Assembly (NCBI GenBank): GCA_022578965.1
Contig: MU400769.1
Coordinates: 1-49,641, forward strand
Length of the DNA: 49,641 bases
Reading direction: 5' to 3'
Source: Xylaria sp. FL1777
Lineage: Eukaryota > Ascomycota > Sordariomycetes > Xylariales > Xylariaceae
Shown: piece by piece, positions 46,701 through 49,641 of the stretch
How the letters are laid out: each line of letters opens with the position of its first letter
Position numbering within the stretch: position 1 is the stretch's first letter
Position numbers and translations under genes: made by a program
The notes under the pieces: generated by a model
The model's database searches: none
Told to the model about the DNA's origin: nothing
Seen by the model: the letters and a program-made list of their open reading frames with translations, nothing else

Positions 46701-48100
46701 CTTGGTCTAGTGTGCTGTTATACTTGCCACCTTGTTAAGTTGCTTCTTTCTTGAGGGGGGGAGGTCACCGTCAGCTAGATTACCTTGAAAGCACTCTCGA
46801 AATTGATGACCTATCGAGTCTCTTTTGTGCGAGGCTAGGAGCAGCTGTACTTAGTATAGTTGAAGAATATAATATAGTAACGAAATAGAGAAACAGATAG
46901 GTAGTGCAAAATACTAGATTCCAGATAACAGTCTTCTGCATTGATGCAAGGGTGATGGACCTAAGGTGCACAGCCATTATAACAGTATGACTGATGTAAC
47001 TAACCGCTTTGTAATACTAGGCGGAGTGATCAAATCGCAAACCATACCTAAGCCTATAGTATACACGTACCTAGTGCCTGGGAGGCCAAAGTGCATAGAG
47101 CATATTACATGGACGTACTAACAGAGGGAGTCACTTGACATTTAGACAATACCTGCCTACGTATTAGGTGAGCAGTGTAGTGCTTTCGCAGTTCTTTTTC
47201 TTCACCCTTACCTGTTACACCACAGCTCATGTCTAAAGGTTGAGATAATGTGGCTGATCAGCCACTTCGCAAGCCATCGGCTCTACCTACTGCGTATACA
47301 TATAGGTATATACCTACCTGGGTAGTATAGAAAGAGTCGATGGCATAGCGAAAACGTATACCCTCCGTTTCTTACAATTTACAATAATGCAAGAGAACTT
47401 ATGTAAAAGCGGGACTTAGCTCAGGCTAAAAGCGGCATGGCTCACCTGGCAGATTGGCATCCCGTTTAAGAATACCATAAAAACCAAGTAAATATTCCGG
47501 ACATAAGGACTGTTAGAACAGCCATGCCGACAACATTTAAAAGCCTTAACCAGTATACTACTTGTATCCTACGCATACTTACTTACATATAGTATAAAGC
47601 CGAGAATTATATGTACACAATAATGTGTACATATATCGACAAACCTAGACAATCCACTTTAGTTGACTTATGTTCATTGCCCTCGGGCCGGGTTGGTCTA
47701 CCTATGGTATTTAGTTTAAGGTATAAGATAACCATTACTCAAGGGCAGTCTTGTCTTGTTTGATTCATATATGCAGTATACCTAGTGAAACTACCGGCAT
47801 ACTAGAGTGCTTTATGTGACTTATGATAGGACGAGCCCGTGAACAGCCGAGTTTTATGTCTCTGCTTACTTAGGCAGTGCTTAGCGCAGCAAGTAGATCT
47901 ATCGGATGTGCGTAGCGAGACCAGCTAATTAACCCACCAAGATCGAATCTACCTACGCAGTTTGTGTTGGGTAAAGTGTACTCTTGTCAGGTACCTTCGC
48001 TTAATAGCCAAGCCCGCTATACCTAAATTAGTATGGCTTTTTTCTGTTTATACAGCAAAGGTACTTCTGAATTTTGTATGGAAAAAAGGTGAGCCAATAT
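46701..48100. other. 1.4-kb intergenic region without a gene
   Basis: I see no coding region. The stretch contains scattered TACCTAGGTA-type words (about 47285-47325) and one clean hairpin at 47608-47635. Towards 48,000 the composition becomes AT-richer. Confidence 0.5.
47608..47635. repeat. Inverted repeat with 12-bp stem and 4-base loop
   Basis: TATATGTACACA and TGTGTACATATA flank ATAA. The stem is perfect. No U run follows and no gene ends next to it, so I do not call it a terminator; it may be chance in AT-rich DNA or a binding site. Confidence 0.65.
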
Positions 48101-48107
48101 GGCCTGA

Positions 48108-48260
48108 CTGGTTAATTAGTCCACTAATTAGCTAGTTAGCTAACTTACTAGTTAGTTAACTTACTAGTTAGCTAACTAATTAGCTAATTTACTCCTTTAA
48201 TTAGCTAATTAATTAGTTAGCTATTTAATTAGCCCTTTAATACTTAATTAATTAGCTTTT
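48108..48260. repeat. Palindrome-rich AT patch (CTAATTAGCTAGTTAGC words)
   Basis: The sequence is a chain of overlapping palindromic words: TTAATTAG, CTAGTTAGCTAAC, ACTAGTTAG and AGCTAATTAATTAGCT. It begins CTGGTTAATTAGTCC, which resembles the CAGGGTTAATAATTAG termini of the hAT-like elements to the left. It is followed by AT-rich DNA to about 48,600. It may be the left end of another such element, but no right end or 8-bp duplication was found. Confidence 0.45.
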
Positions 48261-48640
48261 ATAATAGCTTTATATATTATAATAATTGTTATACTTAGTA
48301 TTGTTAGCTTTAGTTTAATTAGCTTTATTATTTAGTTTATTTATAAACATATATACTTTAAAGTTACCGAAATTATTTAATGGCTAAAGGATACTATTAA
48401 TTAACCAATGACAATAAAATCTAAATTTGTATGCTAAATATAAACGGTTACTTTATTATAGCTAAAATAGCTTGCTAAACTTTATTTATAAAAGGCTAGA
48501 TCTAAAGAGCTTTATAGCTAAAGGTTTTTTGCATTACGGAGTAATAAAAAAGAAAACCTTACGTTAACGTTATAATAAGTAGAACAAAGTGAAACAATAG
48601 AATAAAAAATCAAAGACAAAGGGAAAAGGAAAACGTAGTA
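48261..48640. other. AT-rich RIP-type remnant
   Basis: The composition returns to that of the left isochore, with remaining G and C mainly in AGC and GCT words and stops in every frame. No transposon protein motif could be read. It probably marks the start of a second repeat block extending past the window. Confidence 0.45.
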
Positions 48641-48756
48641 GCCTAATGCAGTTAGTTTCTCCGAGAAGGGTTAATCATGTACCTTGCAATTCTGAGCGCT
48701 TTGGTTGGTTGGAAATAAGCGCACAATATTTTTGAACGCTTTAGCCACAACTCGGC

Positions 48757-49550
48757 TACAGACCGAGCCACAGACCTAGCTATATAGACCTAGCCATACA
48801 GACCCTTCCATACATATAAACCAAGCTATACAGACCTAGCCATACGGACCTAGCCATATAAACCCTTCCATACATATAAACCAAGCCATACAGACCCTTC
48901 CATACATATAAACCAAGCTATACGGACCCTTCCATACATATAGACCAAGCCATACGGATTTAGCTATACAAACCTAGCTATACAGACCAAGCCATACAGA
49001 CCAAGCCATACAGACCTAGCTATACAGACCCTTCCATACAGACCCTTCCATACATATAGACCTAGCCATACAGACCCTTCCATACAGACCCTTCCATACA
49101 TATAGACCTAGCCATACGGACCTAGCCATACAGACCTAGCCATACAGACCTAGCCATACGGAAGGGTCTATATATATGTAGGTCTGTATGGCTAGGTCTG
49201 TATAGCTAGGTATAGCTAGGTCTGTATAGCTAGGTCTGTATAGCTAGGTCTGTATGGCTAGGTCTATATAGCTAGGTCTGTATAGCTAGGTCTGTAGCTT
49301 GGTCTGTATGGCTAGGTCCGTATGGCTAGGTCTATATGTATGAAAGGGTCTGTATGGAAGGGTCTGTATAAAAGGGTCTGTATAGCTAGGTCTATATAGC
49401 TAAGTCCGTATGGCTCAGTCTGTATGGCTTGGTCTGTATAGCTAAGTCTGTATAGCTAAGTATAGCTAGGTCTGTATAGCTTAGTTTATATAGCTAGGTC
49501 CGTATGGCTTAGTTTATATGTATAAAAAGGTTTATATAGCTAGGTCTATA
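48757..49550. repeat. Fold-back array of 14-bp units with an inverted second arm
   Basis: From about 48757 to 49165 the unit CATACAGACCTAGC repeats head to tail, with variants ending CCCTTC or CCAAGC and 18-bp versions containing an extra CATATA (CATACATATAGACCTAGC). From about 49165 to 49550 the same unit appears in reverse complement (GCTAGGTCTGTATG). The whole is therefore an imperfect inverted repeat of about 400 bp per arm. Units vary by single transitions. No spacers, no coding frame and no flanking duplication were recognised. Confidence 0.88.
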
Positions 49551-49555
49551 TAGCT

Positions 49556-49641
49556 AAATAAAATAAATAAAATAAATAAAATAAATAAAATAAATAAAAT
49601 AAATAAAATAAATAAAATAAATAAAATAAATAAAATAAATA
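49556..49641. repeat. 9-bp microsatellite (AAATAAAAT)n running off the window
   Basis: A regular tandem of AAATAAAAT units starts directly after the fold-back array and continues to the last base. Its true length is unknown because the window ends in it. Confidence 0.92.

Noticed and set aside
47405..47480. tRNA gene suggested by a TTAGCTCAGGC A-box-like word
   Set aside because: There is no B box (GGTTCGANTCC-like), no acceptor-stem pairing and no anticodon arm.
48360..48550. Retrotransposon gag-like segment
   Set aside because: A few Leu/Lys-rich words in one frame faintly resemble gag, but stops are frequent and the resemblance is too weak to claim.
48757..49550. CRISPR-like array
   Set aside because: Units are 14 or 18 bp with no unique spacers, the second half is inverted, and the genome is eukaryotic.
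49556..49641. Telomeric repeat at the window end
   Set aside because: The unit is AAATAAAAT, with no TTAGGG-type repeats; it is a simple microsatellite.

Overview
The window looks like a piece of a nuclear chromosome from a filamentous ascomycete (Pezizomycotina, probably Sordariomycetes). The evidence is short GT-AG introns of about 57-284 bp, GC-rich coding sequence, typical filamentous-fungal versions of housekeeping proteins, intergenic DNA full of a TACCTAGGTA-type palindromic motif, and a large extremely AT-rich block showing the transition-only decay expected of repeat-induced point mutation (RIP). The species cannot be named from sequence alone.

Region 1 (1 to about 25,070) is an AT isochore with essentially no coding potential. 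Three transposon structures can still be delimited. (a) A 15.6-kb LTR-retrotransposon relic lies at 3212-18854. Its two 304-bp LTRs differ by about 29 substitutions, all transitions, with no indels. (b) A 679-bp hAT-like element lies at 12978-13656 inside that relic, with 8-bp target duplications CTTAAGAA. (c) A 1,373-bp hAT-like element lies at 23004-24376, with a TIR starting CAGGGTTAATAATT and 8-bp duplications ATTATTTT. The window opens in what looks like the end of a third hAT-like element (1-98). Two long palindromes lie near 22.0 kb.

Region 2 (about 25,070-48,100) has normal base composition and carries five intact protein genes and one pseudogene. An eight-exon secreted phytase-like (esterase-like) protein is at 25891-28327. 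An Arg/Ser/Pro-rich protein with a conserved fungal domain of unknown function is at 31830-33361. The mRNA cap guanine-N7 methyltransferase (minus strand) is at 37267-38781. It is divergent from the 26S proteasome lid subunit RPN7 at 39547-41206. Alanine aminotransferase (minus strand) at 41930-43443 converges on RPN7 and has an in-frame, ATG-less presequence-like extension upstream. A decayed APH-family kinase pseudogene is at 45989-46700. The genes are housekeeping functions plus one secreted enzyme-like protein; they do not form a metabolic cluster. The 3.5-kb and 3.9-kb intergenic stretches hold no gene I can defend.

Region 3 (about 48,100-49,641) returns to repeat DNA. It has a palindrome-rich AT patch, then a fold-back array of 14-bp units (18-bp variants) facing each other across about 49,165, then a 9-bp microsatellite running off the window end.

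I see no convincing undescribed gene system. The most unusual items are the hAT-like elements with dense subterminal palindromes, the fold-back array, the possible non-AUG or spliced mitochondrial presequence of alanine aminotransferase, and an RGG tract inserted inside the cap methyltransferase catalytic domain.
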